The notes beneath the pieces are model-generated. The model searched no databases. It was not told the DNA's origin and saw only the letters and a program-made list of their open reading frames with translations. From contig JAGMVK010000012.1 in NCBI GenBank assembly GCA_020747065.1, positions 1,798,001 to 1,862,000 on the forward strand: a stretch of 64,000 nt of DNA, in the 5' to 3' direction. Positions 1 to 11,999 of the stretch are shown here, piece after piece; positions within the stretch are counted from its first letter, which is position 1, and every line of letters begins with the position of its first letter. This DNA comes from Cadophora sp. MPI-SDFR-AT-0126. Taxonomy: Eukaryota; Ascomycota; Leotiomycetes; Helotiales; Ploettnerulaceae. The position numbers were made by a program, and so were the translations under genes.

Positions 1-410
1 AGACCGTGATTTGGTTTGTATCTAGCTGCTTTAACAAACAAGATATGGACCAGCTATCGCGACTTGCATTAGCATCGTGCAGATGGGAGCCGAGCACGTG
101 GGGTTGGGGTGAGCTTGATCAGAGCTTGGAACACCTTGCGGACACGAGCCTAACCACCGCCCTACCCCATTTGAACCGAATTCCAACCATAGTAGCCTGG
201 ACGCGCAACCCCAAGATCTTCAGCTCGGTTTTATCCCAGCAGCTTCAAACAGAAAAGAGTATTGATATCGAATGCATAGAATTTAAAAAGAGGGATTTGA
301 TATCATTTGGAGACTCAAGATTATCCAAGTCCTCAAGTCTTCTTCCAAGTGCGATTGCGATTTCGCATCGATTAGGGTCATGCAAGGGCAACAAGCTAAG
401 GGGCGGCCCC
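1..410. other. Left edge, no supportable gene
   Basis: An open frame runs through positions 6-548 on the plus strand, but its last third is only the translated minisatellite and the rest matches no family I recognise. I see no splice-consistent extension. It may be the 3' flank of a gene outside the window. Confidence 0.4.
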
Positions 411-640
411 ACACAGCGCCCGTCTGGCCTCGAGTTCACACGACCTCAGCGCCCGTCCGAACTTGGCTTCCCACGATTCTTGTGCACGACTCACACAGCG
501 CCCGTCTGGCCCCGAGTTCACACGACCTCAGCGCCCGTCCGAACTTGACTTCCCACGATTCTTGTGCACGACTCACACAGCGCCCGTCTGGCCTCGAGTT
601 CACACGACTTCAGCGCCCGTCCGAACTTGACTTCCCACGA
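411..640. repeat. 82-bp minisatellite, about 2.8 copies
   Basis: The motif ACACAGCGCCCGTCTGGCC begins at 411, 493 and 575, giving two full 82-bp units and a 66-bp partial third unit with only a few substitutions. Each unit holds two internal copies of CAGCGCCCGTC. Because 82 is not a multiple of 3, the array shifts frame at every copy and is unlikely to be coding. It ends 37 bp before the start codon of the gene at 677, so it lies in that gene's promoter or 5' UTR. Confidence 0.9.
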
Positions 641-676
641 ACTTCCCTTAGCCCTTTTTCCTGCTGAACTCTTAAG

Positions 677-2227
677 ATGACTTGTCGATTGGAGCCTGGT
701 GTTTATTACATCGATGGAAATGGGTCGCCTCTGTTCATTACTGATGTCGACTATCATTCTTTCAGCCTGACGATATTGACGACTATCATCAGCTCGCTCA
801 CCAAGGCCTACAGAAGTGCTCTCGCTGCTAAACCTTACGTTCAAGCTTGTCACAAACTCCAGTATGCGGATCGATCTTCCAAAGATATGGGCGACCTTCT
901 CTCACTCCGTTATGGTGCCTCCGAGCCAGACCCATTACGAAATTTCCTCGTCGAGCTTTCTATTCGAGCCTTCTTAGGGGTTAGTTACCGTATCCCTCAG
1001 AAGTCATTGGAGGAGATGGATAGGAATGACCATTCTCGATTTGCCCAATTCTGCGAAGTCACCGCAAACAAAGTCCCCCAGACGCAAAGAACACGCTATG
1101 TTAAACGTGCACTTCGAGATATTGACAAGCAATATTTCTCCCAACTCCAACAGGAGTTGAATGGTAACCGTCAACCATATACCTTTTAGGTCAGAACGCT
1201 GCTAACATTACTCTGGAAGATACGTCTGATACCGAAGGTCAAACAACCACGGTGCTTCGTTCAACAGGTACAAAGCTTATTACCCAAGCCAAAAACACGT
1301 CGCAGAACCCACGAGAACCACGACCGTCAAGGAGTCCACTCATACACTCCGCCGTTCCCGACCCTTCAAAAACCCCAGTAGATCAGCCGTCGTCGAAGCG
1401 TGCACGGATCGAGACGCTTTCACCGAGCCCATCGAATTCCAGAGACGGGGGGGCACAGCAAAACGACCAATTGGATACGAGAAGCGATGGACTGCGGATG
1501 CAAGTGGATTCGGAGGGGATGTCGACACATGGTCAGGAATTGGAAAGCGGTATGAGTGCAAACAAAATTTCGACTACTGGTACAAATTGCTTATTTCGCC
1601 TCAAGTTTCGCGATCGTCGAATTCTCCTGAGCATTCAGATGATTCACAACCGTCGACCATATTCCACCCGGCTGCTTTGACCTCGGAAAATATGCAATCA
1701 CAGCATTGTGCTTCTCGGGAATCGCGGCAATTCAACGTTCCCAACTCGACAACTCCAGCAGAAACAACGGATCAAGAGAATCAAATGATGGCTCAAGATC
1801 GGACACTCATGATCTCTGACATCATTGAGAGCAATCCGTCACCTGGTCAAACCATGCCGCAGCTTCTTTCGTCAATGGCCCTTACCTGTACCAGTGAACA
1901 CGATGGTGCAGAAGGTGAAAAGGCGTCATCAACAATTTTGATTCAAGCTAATCAGTGTTAGGTGGAATCATTTTCTACGAGGACCGCCGTCAGGTAATCG
2001 CTCAAAAGGCACTTTTGTTAAAGGCTCTCGAAGAGATTTGCGTGTCAGCATCAGTGATAACTAATAAAGGCATTCACATCCTACCATTGGTTGAGTTTGT
2101 GTTCAGGCTGGAAGGTGTATTGTTCACTAGTAAGATGGAGATTTCTGGGGACGTAGCCAAGAAAATTACGAAGAATTTCAAGACGCAAAATTTCAACGTC
2201 TATTTTCCCAGAGAGTTATCATCATAG
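677..2227 (+). CDS. Orphan four-exon gene, function unknown
   Basis: I do not recognise this protein (about 454-463 aa). Exons: 677-1163, 1220-1549, 1606-1887 (or -1914) and 1962-2227. The first intron has a perfect GCTAAC branch site. Each intron length restores the frame of the next open segment, which is the main support for one gene. The N-terminal 160 residues are mixed and look globular. The middle (exons 2-3) is rich in Ser, Pro, Gln and Thr with a short basic stretch (SSKRARIE), so it is probably disordered and nuclear. The last exon is compact and globular. The third intron has two frame-compatible donors (GTACCA at 1888 or GTGAAA at 1915), so that boundary is open. The stop overlaps the stop of the convergent gene by a few bases. 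Confidence 0.6.
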
Positions 2228-2836
2228 TTTATAGTAGTAATAGAACTGAGCAAATCCTGCGATGTCATCCCCCTCTTCCACAGCAATAACGCACCATCCG
2301 CTGCCTTCTGGGCCGGTGCGAATTACCTTGTATCTCGTTCTGATCTCTGCAATACCCTCGCTATATTTGTTGAACAGGAGCGCGCATACTCCCGCGGGCA
2401 CACTCACAATGCCGTTGCTGGGTATTGGATCCGGGCTCCTGGAGATGGTCTTTGCAGAAGCATAGACGGAAGTCAGCACATCGCATATATTTGATGTATA
2501 ACTATTGGGGTGTCGTACGAGTTTTTTGACCGTGTTTTCAACAGCTTTAATGTCCATTATTATGCTAGTGACGTCCACGACCCTCTCCTCCTCCTCCTCC
2601 TCCTCTTCCTTGCCCTTCTTATTCTTCTTGTCCTTATCCTTCATATCCTTCGAATCCTTCAAGTCTGCGGACCGCGAAAAATCGTAGTGTAGGCGTCGTA
2701 ATGATGGCTTGTGTAATCGGAGCCTTTCGAGATCCAAGTCCGATGGAACTGTACAGAAGAGTGGTATATATTGTTGAAGTTTTCGATGGCTGCCCGACGC
2801 TGTTCGATGCGTTGCGCCGAGTATGGCTACCGCTGG
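2222..2836 (-). CDS. Partial gene, Lys/Glu-rich hypothetical protein
   Basis: An open frame reads from 2836 down to a stop at 2222-2224. It carries a Lys/Asp-rich stretch, then an acidic run of eight Glu residues, then a globular part ending FYYYYKL. No ATG occurs in this frame after the preceding stop, so the start must lie in an upstream exon. A second frame just upstream (about 2700-2830, minus) also looks coding (EQRRAAIENFNNIYHSS), so either an intron or a frame break lies near 2690-2830. I could not resolve it. Function unknown. The 3' end overlaps the stop of the plus-strand neighbour. Confidence 0.4.
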   Translation of the reverse strand, partial: PAVAILGATHRTASGSHRKLQQYIPLFCTVPSDLDLERLRLHKPSLRRLHYDFSRSADLKDSKDMKDKDKKNKKGKEEEEEEEERVVDVTSIIMDIKAVENTVKKLVRHPNSYTSNICDVLTSVYASAKTISRSPDPIPSNGIVSVPAGVCALLFNKYSEGIAEIRTRYKVIRTGPEGSGWCVIAVEEGDDIAGFAQFYYYYKL

Positions 2837-2839
2837 TTA

Positions 2840-5292
2840 AGCTGCTCGCGCAAAAATTGTCTAGTCGGGTCTCTTGACTAGATCCGACTCGATCAGCAAA
2901 GGCGATTTGATTCCGAGAGATTTCGTTCTTCTATCTCCTCGGTGGATTGAAGTTAGATGATCGATTTCGACGATGGTTGATGTTTTTGCGTGCATGTGTC
3001 ATGGAAGCCCAACGCAGACGACGCTAAAGCCCCAACCCCGCCGCAGGTTCGTCGCTGGCCGAAGTTCGCTGGTCCGTAGCTCTCCCTGTGTTTCTTCCAG
3101 TGCGGATGGGGTCGCGATTTAGCTTCAGCGAACTCTATCCTCATCCCCCGAGTATATCGAAAGAAGAGTGTACGTCATGGATCGTGAACGACGAGGAGCA
3201 TATATGAGGATGTCCCAAAATTCGGAGTGCGTGCCTAAGTGGGCAACCCCACCATGAGATAAAGTCGTGGGCCATTTCGTCAAGCCGCGTGACTACCCCG
3301 CGGTCCGCCTCAAGAAAAGTCTGTCTAAAGCCAGCCTCATTCCTTAGGCGGCAAAAGATGAGGCAAATTGGAGGAACCGCAATACAGACTGCTCGTAGCA
3401 GAACAATTCGCGGTCTACCTGAGAGCTGATGCGGTCCGCTAATTGAGTATATTTGAGCATACACCGCCGAAAGGGATCGAATTGAATACGTACTACTATA
3501 AATCATTCTGAACCTGGCACGCCATACACACTCGTTCAAGCCTGGCAAAATTTCCAAATATCGTGCTGGTGAGGAATGATAAAGCAAGCAGTGAGTAAAA
3601 GGTGAGAATTCAAGAGGGGAAATGCCCTATTATATCGTTGGCGCCATTGCATCTCTCGGAAGGCGGATCATCAAGACGAGGCTGGTCACCTCGCCTTCTG
3701 ATAGGCCAGTGGGTTTGAGTCGGAACTGCTGTCACTTTCAACGTGCGTATGCAGCTTGCAGTGTGATGGAAAGAGCACTATCTCTGTTCCGTATTCTGCT
3801 TTACCAAAAATCTCAGTAGCATTGGGTCCACTTCGGACTAAAAAGCCATTGCCAATAAATGCTATGATTTTGAGGCGAGGAACTACCAAGAAGTGGCGTC
3901 TTGTCGACTGATCTCCTGGATTCTATCTACTTGGTTTTCATCATGGATGATTTGGTCAACAGTAAAGCACTGTCGCCACCACCTGCATGCCCAGCTCCCG
4001 TTTCTCTGAACCTGGATCATTGACCTTCATTACGCTTAGTGGCGGGGAACTGCCAGCTTCGAGAGCCGCACTCTCTGGGACTTGTTTCCTCATTCTCTTT
4101 CAGGATAGCCCGTCAAGTCCCTAGCATGTTCCCTACCTCATCGCTCACCGCTTCTCTCCGTTTCCTGTCCCCTCTAGCCTGCAGTTGCCTTTTGCATTAA
4201 AGTTGATTGCCTCATTCCCCATAAATCGACTCGGAAAGGATATAGTGCTCATCGTTCGACATTCTTGGCGAGGCGTCTGATCTGGCGAAGAATCTGGCAA
4301 ATGATGCATATATGAAGACTGCTGGCTCTTAAGTTTGACGTAGCTGGTTTTGTTGAGACGGTGGCAGAGCAAAGTTGTAGACCACGTTAGAGATAGAGCG
4401 GAAATATTAGACCAAGGTTTGTATAACTCTATTCCTTACAAGACAGCATCGAGACAGTGATGTACGAACCACTAGCAAGCCACCCACCCTCCATATTGAA
4501 CCACACCTTCCTCCTTGACTTCTAGATGCGGGAATTGTTCCATTTCCAGATCTTCCAGCTAGGATTTATAATTGGTGCTAAACAGATGTCCCCTGAGCGG
4601 GATGTTGATGGGATGTGACAAAAGCTGTTGGTATTGGATCATGGTCACCAGACAACCCACGGAGTTCTCCACTGCTGACTTTCTGGAAAACACTCGCAAT
4701 CTAATCTTTTGCCCATATGACTCTGCCCATATGACCTGTCTAAGTATAGAATGTATCGACTTCGTGTAAAATTTCGTATACGTGCGCAGAAAAACAACAG
4801 ACCCGAAAGCCACACATTGTGTTCCCTGGCACTTCCTGAAGGCCCATCCCTGTTCCAGGTTCTGACTGAGGGGGTGGCAGGGTGATGGGTTAGGCCCATG
4901 CATTTCTAAAGCGGCAAGACACCAGAGGCGTTCCAAAGAAGAAGCCCCCAAACTCAGACCTTTGAACAGGGGGCGGCTCTAGACACTATTTGTGATATGC
5001 AATGCCTCCGCCAGTCTCCCAATCCGGTTAAGCTCTAACGTAGGAGATGAATCTCGTTAGAATATTGCTCACTCGAGAAGCGAAAGAAACCAGGGATGGA
5101 GATTGGTAACGCAGGAGGGCGGCACGCACGCACCGGCTGGATTGCTGATGGAGATTGAAGATTCGGTACTGATTATGTAAGTATAGAAGACAGACATATC
5201 GATAGGGAATGGCTTATCAGAGTCTTCGTACAAAGATGTATCATTCTGCTTAACGACAGTTGCTTACATCAATTTGGCCACATAGATATATC
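2840..5292. other. Intergenic, no supportable gene
   Basis: Only short open frames occur (for example 3141-3587 and 4559-4951, both minus) without family signatures, splice-consistent neighbours or coding-like composition. The part nearest 2840-3150 could hold a 5' exon of the minus-strand gene that ends at 2222. Confidence 0.4.
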
Positions 5293-8200
5293 ATGGCTTT
5301 CAGTACTACCACCCGTCACCCCAGACGCATCGCAGGTCGAGTGGATTGGATTTACGTCGATCTAGGCACCGGGGGTCTCAGAATGGGTTACGGCAACGAA
5401 GGCGACGAAGATTGTAAGGAAATCGCAAACTACGCAGAGGCACAGGCTGGGACCCCATCTCTTGTTCCCCAAGCACCATCGGATATCATTTACGAACCCA
5501 ACGATGAGGGACCAGCAGAGCCCGTGGCATTTGGCTATGCTAGACCACGAAAGAGTCGACATCAAACTGTCGTGTCGAAAGTGAAGATTGCCCTCCTGCC
5601 GGATCCCGAGAGCTACGGTTATGCACATTCCCTCTTAGTTCATGCTGCGGATACCCTCAGACTGAGCTCTGTGCAACAGATCCCAGAGGACTTTCTGAGA
5701 TTCGCTGTAGCGCATGCTGCGAAGGAGTGTAGTGGCCAGCCGAGGAGAGGTTGGGTTTTTTCAGTACCTCAATCATACGGAATCGAGGAGGTGCGGAATT
5801 TCCGAGCATTGATAAAAAAAGCAGGTGGCACTGGCAACATCTATATCCATGGCGAGAGCGACTGCGTCACCTACGCAAACTTGCCATCGATTGAAGATAT
5901 TATCGGCGAAGCAAGGGAACTGTCCTTCAAACAAGGCCGGAACCTCTCGGTCACTGCCGGGATATTTGACCTTGGAGCTGGCACAGCGGTTCGTAGCCCT
6001 CTTCGGATGCGGTGGATAAGACTGACATATTGCAACCAGGACGTGACGACCTCCGAAATATGCTTCCACGTTGATGGTACACCACCAACGATAACAGAGC
6101 GGCGAGCCCCTCTAGGTACCCCAAGATGCTCAAGGCTACATATCCCGTACTAATGATCTCATTAGGCTTCGCAATTGGAGGGGACCTGTTTGACATCCGA
6201 TTTATCGACGTCTTGCGTGCCAAACTTTGCATCGATCTGCCTCTAGAGGAGGAGCAGACGTTTTTCGAACCTTTTGTTGATCACTTCCACAGGCGATCGA
6301 AGCCACGATGGCCAGTCACTTTCGAGGAGGAAGAGTATCCCTTCCACGTACCAGGTGGTAGGGAGCGTTTCGTTTTGACAGTGTGAGTCGCCGTCCGAAA
6401 GCTCCTCTACATCTTGTTCGCCGCCTGACTCTGCAATCAAGAGAAGACATGGTTTGCATTATGGATCCGCCAATGGATGAAACTTGTCAACGAATTGGCA
6501 AACACCTCAGTGAACTAAGACTTCAGGTATGCCAATCACGTCGAGCAGATCATTGCTACTACTGACACCACAAGCTTGTCATTGTCTCCGGGGGGAATTC
6601 AGAAGTTCCCGGCATGATGCCGCGCTTGAGAACCATGTTGAAAGAGAAAAATATCGTCAGCGCCGACGAGCAGGTGATCCACTTGGCAGGACAGTCTTCG
6701 TCAGTACTAATCAGCTTTGCACGAGCTTCGGATCCAAACTGACACAGAAGCTCTTGCAGGAACGCTGTGATCCATGGCCTTCACTACTGGACTAGCCACC
6801 CCCAGTTGGTCAGCGGCCGGTATGCTCGAGTGACCCTCGCTAGGGTGGTAAAACGGCATCGCAAGGAGCTTGCTCGTCTTCGGATACAGATTCCTGCTCC
6901 AGACGCTGAAGAACCGGACTTCTTTGATTGCGCAGAGAGGATCATGACAGAGGTAATTGATTTGTGAGCAGCCAGCGAGATGATAACTAAAGGCCTTCAG
7001 GGGGACTTGGTCCCGGATGGTACTCGGACCGTCGACGTATACTACGACATCGACGCAGACGCAGAGAAATTCGATGTGCGCCCTATCGTCTTCTGCATTC
7101 CCAACGAAGGCTCCCAAGAGTATACGTCCGGGCCTTGCGTCTGGAATTTTGCATCGGAATGCAGGCTGGTAGGCATGCTCGATATCGTGCCGACGCTGGC
7201 TGGAATCGATGTCGCTGCACTTCGGAGGGGCCCTGTAAAAGGCAAGCGTCGATGCTGGCTTCGTTTAGGTGCGCAGGTTGGCATGGACATCACAATCAAG
7301 GTAGCCTGGAGATCTGATGGACGCAAACCCAAGACCGAGATAGGCTTGTGCTCGTCCACGCTGACGCTGAATAACCTGGAGCTGCCCAACGAGAGCTTGG
7401 TGAATGAGTTTCGCACACCCATACAACAACGTGAGAGCTACAATTCTAGCATCTCTACCGATACCTTGCCGGGTCATCTCGAAAGGTTAAGGACTGCTGC
7501 TGGAACTAGGGATCTCTCACAACAAACGATCCTCACGCCCGCTCCATCTTCTTCAAGTGAGTACATCACGCTTTAGGCTTCTAGATAGCCATAATTTGGC
7601 AGCCCATCCTATTGGCACGAGTACTGATTGTCTTTGTACAACAGGTGAGCATTGTGTTGCTGAAAATCGTCGTCCCGCCTGGCCAAACGACGAAAGAGGG
7701 GATAATGATTTCATGTTGGCAAACGAGAATCTCCCACTGGTCGCCACTACGCAACGGAGCAACCCGGGCACGCCGATTCTGGAAATATCTGAGCACAGAT
7801 CTCCTTCAGCCAGTGATAGAACCCAGACGAGCACCGCAGGAAAACTGAGTCGGAAGAGGAGTTTCTCTGAGTTCCAAGAGAGACATGAAGACACTTCCGA
7901 GATAACACAGCACACGCCATCGCCTCAATTGCTCTTCCACGATGTCGGACAAATCGCGCCGTCTCGACTGCCATCGCCACACATTCCTCAGATACCAAGT
8001 AGCCACTACCAACAGCCTCACTATCGGCCGCATCCGACCAATCTTGTCCCCAACCTACCACCACTCCAATTTAGCCGGCTCCGCGGGCTTCAGAGTACGG
8101 GAAACGCGACGGCCATGGCGGAAACGTACTCACAGATTTACATGAACAATCCACAGCACCCACAGATGCAACTGCACAACCAGAACCCAGAACTGCATCA

Positions 8201-8807
8201 TCAGATATACACTTCCTCTCAGAGCCAAGACCCGTCACAGCCACGTGATAGTAACAGCGACAGAACATCGGTCGATCCACAGCAGCTTGCACTTGGGTAC
8301 TCCAGCGGATACTACGGCCCTCCAATGCACCTCGGGCCTGCAGATGTGCCCCCGAATAGCAACCCTGGATGGTCGAACCAGCAGGTTGTCTGTGATACCA
8401 ACGGCAATAGAGTCTTTGCTGAAAGGCGCTTTGTTCCTCAGGGCCCGCCAACCATACCACAACGCAATCTGGTAGGCAGTGATGGGTGGTCTATGGACAG
8501 TAGCGACATGCCATGTTCGGGTATGTTATCTGGCCCAACTGCTGGTTCGAAACCACCACTTCTAACATCGAAGCTTTCTCAGATTGAACGAACAGTGGCA
8601 ACTTGGTTGAGGAAGAGCAAGACTCCCCTGGCGGACTCTGCCATCGAAGAGAAGGCACGATATTTTGCAGGAATGTCTGGTGGCGAGACTGATCGTCTCC
8701 TGATTAATAGCCCTGGTTGGCTCGAGAAATTTAAGCAAAAGAACGGTATCGCTACCTCGCCGAGTGTCTCATCCGTAGTTTATCAGGGACGAGTCTGGAA
8801 GCCTTGA
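5293..8807 (+). CDS. Hsp70-like ATPase fused to a CENP-B-type HTH tail
   Basis: The predicted 1036-aa product has exons 5293-5988, 6040-6115, 6166-6382, 6442-6526, 6575-6699, 6760-6952, 7001-7556 and 7645-8807, all frame-consistent. The N-terminal half is a divergent actin/Hsp70-fold ATPase. It has a phosphate-1 loop (YVDLGTGGLRMGYG), phosphate-2 (FDLGAGTADVTT, made only after splicing 5989-6039), a GGDLFDIRF motif and an adenosine motif (LVIVSGGNSEVPGMM). An Hsp70-like beta-rich segment follows. The last exon is Pro/Gln/His-rich, and its C-terminus (about residues 957-1018, DNA 8570-8755) resembles the CENP-B/Tc5 helix-turn-helix (IERTVATWLRKSKTPL). The joining intron is GTGAGT...ACAG, 88 nt. 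If it is retained, the ATPase would end at 7576 and a second gene would have to start near 7713. Start chosen as the first in-frame ATG before the phosphate loop. Confidence 0.75.
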
Positions 8808-10255
8808 AATTTTCCAACCAACATGAGTTGGATACGAGGTTGCTGTGAGTCGTGTCGAGCTGATGATATCAAGGTCGGAAAAGGCGACTGTCTGGAGAGT
8901 GAGATGGATCTAAATTGCCCTTCACAAACACCCACAGATGGGGAGGGAGCCAGTCAGTAAATTCACGCCCTTTCAAGCACATTACATGATGTCCTTTGTC
9001 TGCCGCTCAAGGTCTCCAAGAGTGTCGATATTGGCGCGGGTCGGCAGGCTGCCCTGAATCATTATGGACTGCTTCCTAATCTATCCTTCGAAAGTTGAGC
9101 CTGGGATGTCCGCATTTCTTTTTCTGTAGTCGCTGAACCGAGCTGCAATAGCTCAGCAATACGAGCTGTGTGCAGCGTCGTGAATCTGGCATTTAACCGT
9201 TCTCTGGAACAGCCCATCCGATGCCAGTGACAAGTCAAGTGTCGTCCCATATAGGCTAGCCGGTACGTTTTGGTTTCCCTTTGTAGTTGCTGTTCATGCC
9301 AGATCGCCCATTTATTCCACGATTGGGTGGCTCCCCGTGGCGGTTAAATGTATCACTCATTCACCAACAATGTCCATCACGGTGTGTTCTATAATCATTG
9401 TCAGCTCAATATCTAGCGTCCTTGAGGATGTTCGGTTGCACTTCTCTCGTTTGCCCATGTTTGCTTGTATAATCCCAGTCATCTCAGGCATACAGAAGTC
9501 TGTGCCTGCGACTCTGAGTGTCTGCTGCCTCGAACTAGATTCGCCATCTTCCTCATGTGCAATATGGATTGGTGACTTCTTGAACCTCTGCATACGACAG
9601 AAAGTTCTTGTCCATTGCAAACGAATCGATATGATTGTCCTAGGGCTATCCACCAACGCGTCCATGACCCGGTCACTTCAGTATCCGCAAAGCTGTCCAT
9701 AATTGAGGGCTCATCCTCGTTGGTAACCACACCCCATCTTTAACCTCATCACTATCTCAACCGGATATCAAGCCGGTGATACAAGCAGTCGGCACACTCA
9801 AAGATATACAAGTCAGAAGGTATTTAGATGCGGGGACAGACGACGCAGCATGCTTGAATGATGTATTGTGGCGTGGAGCTGGTGACGGGAGCTGTGCTGT
9901 GGGTGGAATCGGTGGTTATGAAGGTGGAGGATTTGGTTGGGGTAGAGAGTGGAGTCGGAGGGAGGCTTCGCACACGTAGATTGTGCTTGGGTCTGCGGCG
10001 CCTTCGTTGGCGGAGTGTAGGAGGCAAGGTCAGAGCTGCTATGGTTGAGAGCGATGCATAATGTCGTGTCCAGCGAGGGTCGAAAAACGGCTACGGCGTA
10101 AGAGAGGCGCGCGGCAGTGTGCTTGCTAGGCAGGGTCACGAATCGGCGAATGGGAGAACTGGATTGCAGCGTGGTAGGCAAGGTTAGAGAACGCTTCTAT
10201 CCACCTCATCTACAAACGGCATCCGTCTCCAAAAACAGCATCCGTTGAGCAACGA
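8808..10255. other. Intergenic, no supportable gene
   Basis: Opposed short open frames (9337-9702 plus, 9357-9665 minus, 9813-10181 minus) overlap one another and have no family features. The 9813-10181 frame is His/Ser/Pro-rich low complexity. Nothing here has splice support. Confidence 0.4.
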
Positions 10256-11999
10256 ATGTTTGATTCTCTTCACCTTTGGGCTGACAAGCTAGCCTTCCAA
10301 TCAGAAATAACGAAGCCACTGATCCGTGAATTCCTGTCTGCCTGTTTGCAAATGGAAACTCGCGCCCTGACTCGTTCTTCTCTAGGAGGTTCCAAGAATT
10401 TCCCACCGAAGCATCGATCGAAGAGCTCCTAGATCCGCTTTTGCGGAAGGAGATCGCGGCAGCAGGATGCCGGGGCACTCGAGGTATGCGCGTCAGCTCT
10501 TTATTACTATAGCAGGCAGAATTCTGACAACTTCCAGACATGCCGGTGATTCTTGAGGAGGACGAGGGCGATACTCCTGACCACACAGCCGACTCCGAAG
10601 CTACCTCCACCTCCATCAACGCTGGCCCTGCTCCCGCCTCCGAGCGGAGCCAGCGCGCTGATCCGTCCAACTGCAAACCATGGTGGGATGTCGGGGAAGG
10701 CTGCTTCGTTTGCGAGGACCTCCATCCACTTCCTTTGCTAGACCATGAAGGTTTGGAATCTACGCCCACCCAAGACCAGCCTCCCTCTCGCCGCCACTCC
10801 CTTGGAGTATCCCAGGACCAGTCCAAGCCACATGGCGATAATAGAACCACGCGAAGTGCGTCGGAAGAGTCAGCGGCCCAGTCTCTGATTATAACATTGG
10901 ACCAGGACGGTGGAGGGGGGCGTGAAGAAACGTCTCAGATCTCGAAAGAGACATGCAACTGGCTTTCGAAAGGCAAGAGGAGTTATTAGCTACCTCTCCT
11001 AGCTTTCACGTCGTCGCTCGTTTGAATCATCACATCCTCCGATTGATGAGAATTGTGACCGAGGCTGGTCAGAAGAGCTCCGGTCCAACCCACGGCTCTG
11101 CAGTCAGGATATGGAGAAGGAAAGCCCGCGCGAGCAAGAACAGGAGGAGATGGCAGCAGGTGAGATAAGCCACAAGGTCCTGGAGCAGGAACTGGAGGAG
11201 GCCGACGACGATGTCGATAGTGGGAAGCGCGAGCAGCGGGGAGAGAAGCGGCAGCACCAGGACGGAGGAATCAACAGTGGCATCCACCATTCCGAGAGCA
11301 GCGGCCATGGTCATGACACAAATGACGATGATGACGAGAACGACGAGGAAGACGAGAACCCACGACCTACGAAGCAGCGGAGGCTATTATTAGCGTCGCC
11401 TGATATGCCTCCAACGCCTGCCCTTGAACAGAGCTCACCAAAGCCTCACCTGGCACGACCTCACAACGTGAAGCCATCCTCAACCACGCACTTTGAGATG
11501 ACAATGTGGAGTCCCAGACTGATCTGGCTCACCCACCCGTCCGTAAATAACGACCACCACTACACCCCTCCAAGGTCTCGCAGTTCCCCAGATACGGAAA
11601 AGTCCGCATCAGGCGAGGAGTATCAGGAATGTCCCCTCCAAGGTTTCCTAAAGCGCATTACGATTGGCGATCAGATCACATACAATCTCGAGTTTTCATT
11701 GTCGCATGTCCCTGAGCACTTGTGCCCTCACTTCATAAGTTTTAAGCACAAGGAAGGAGTCGTCAGTGGATGCTACAGTCTCTCGCCGTGCTGTCACTTC
11801 TCGCAAGCCGGGCAAGGAATTGACGAAGAGTCAAGAGGGGCTGCTGGCTAAGATGGTCCACGACGACAAAACCTGGGCAGAGATAGGACGGCATTTCCCA
11901 GGCCACACACTGCAGTCACTGAAGGAGAACTTCTTTACGAAGCAAGGGGGAAAGCCCCGGAAGCGGGGGCGAAAGGCTGGGGTTAAGGTCCGTGTTTGA
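10256..11999 (+). CDS. Charged nuclear protein with C-terminal Myb/SANT-like domain
   Basis: Six exons: 10256-10335, 10386-10483, 10538-10855, 10939-11054, 11108-11738 and 11779-11999, giving 487 aa. The first five joins are frame-consistent with good sites (for example GTATGC...CTGAC...CCAG at 10484-10537). The last intron (40 nt) is the weakest and could use other sites. After a helical N-terminus the protein is acidic and disordered (Asp/Glu run near 11320-11350, basic patch KQRRLLL). It then has a conserved-looking block (LQGFLKRITIGDQITYNLEF) and a C-terminal three-helix domain (KELTKSQEGLLAKM, TWAEIGRHFPGHT, then a basic AT-hook-like tail GKPRKRGRKAG). That layout matches Myb/SANT-like DNA-binding proteins of filamentous fungi. 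The role is inferred to be in the nucleus; no target can be named. Confidence 0.65.

Noticed and set aside
4559..4951. 130-codon minus-strand open frame
   Set aside because: Cys/Trp/Ser-rich mixed composition without motif or splice partner; several overlapping frames of similar length exist on the other strand.
5953..6020. Reading straight through 5989-6039 in the Hsp70-like gene
   Set aside because: It would insert 17 residues after GAGTA and destroy the phosphate-2 motif. The 51-nt intron with a CTGAC branch restores DLGAGTADVTT.
9813..10181. 122-codon His/Ser/Pro-rich minus-strand frame
   Set aside because: Low complexity arising from GT-rich plus-strand DNA; no start context or splice support.
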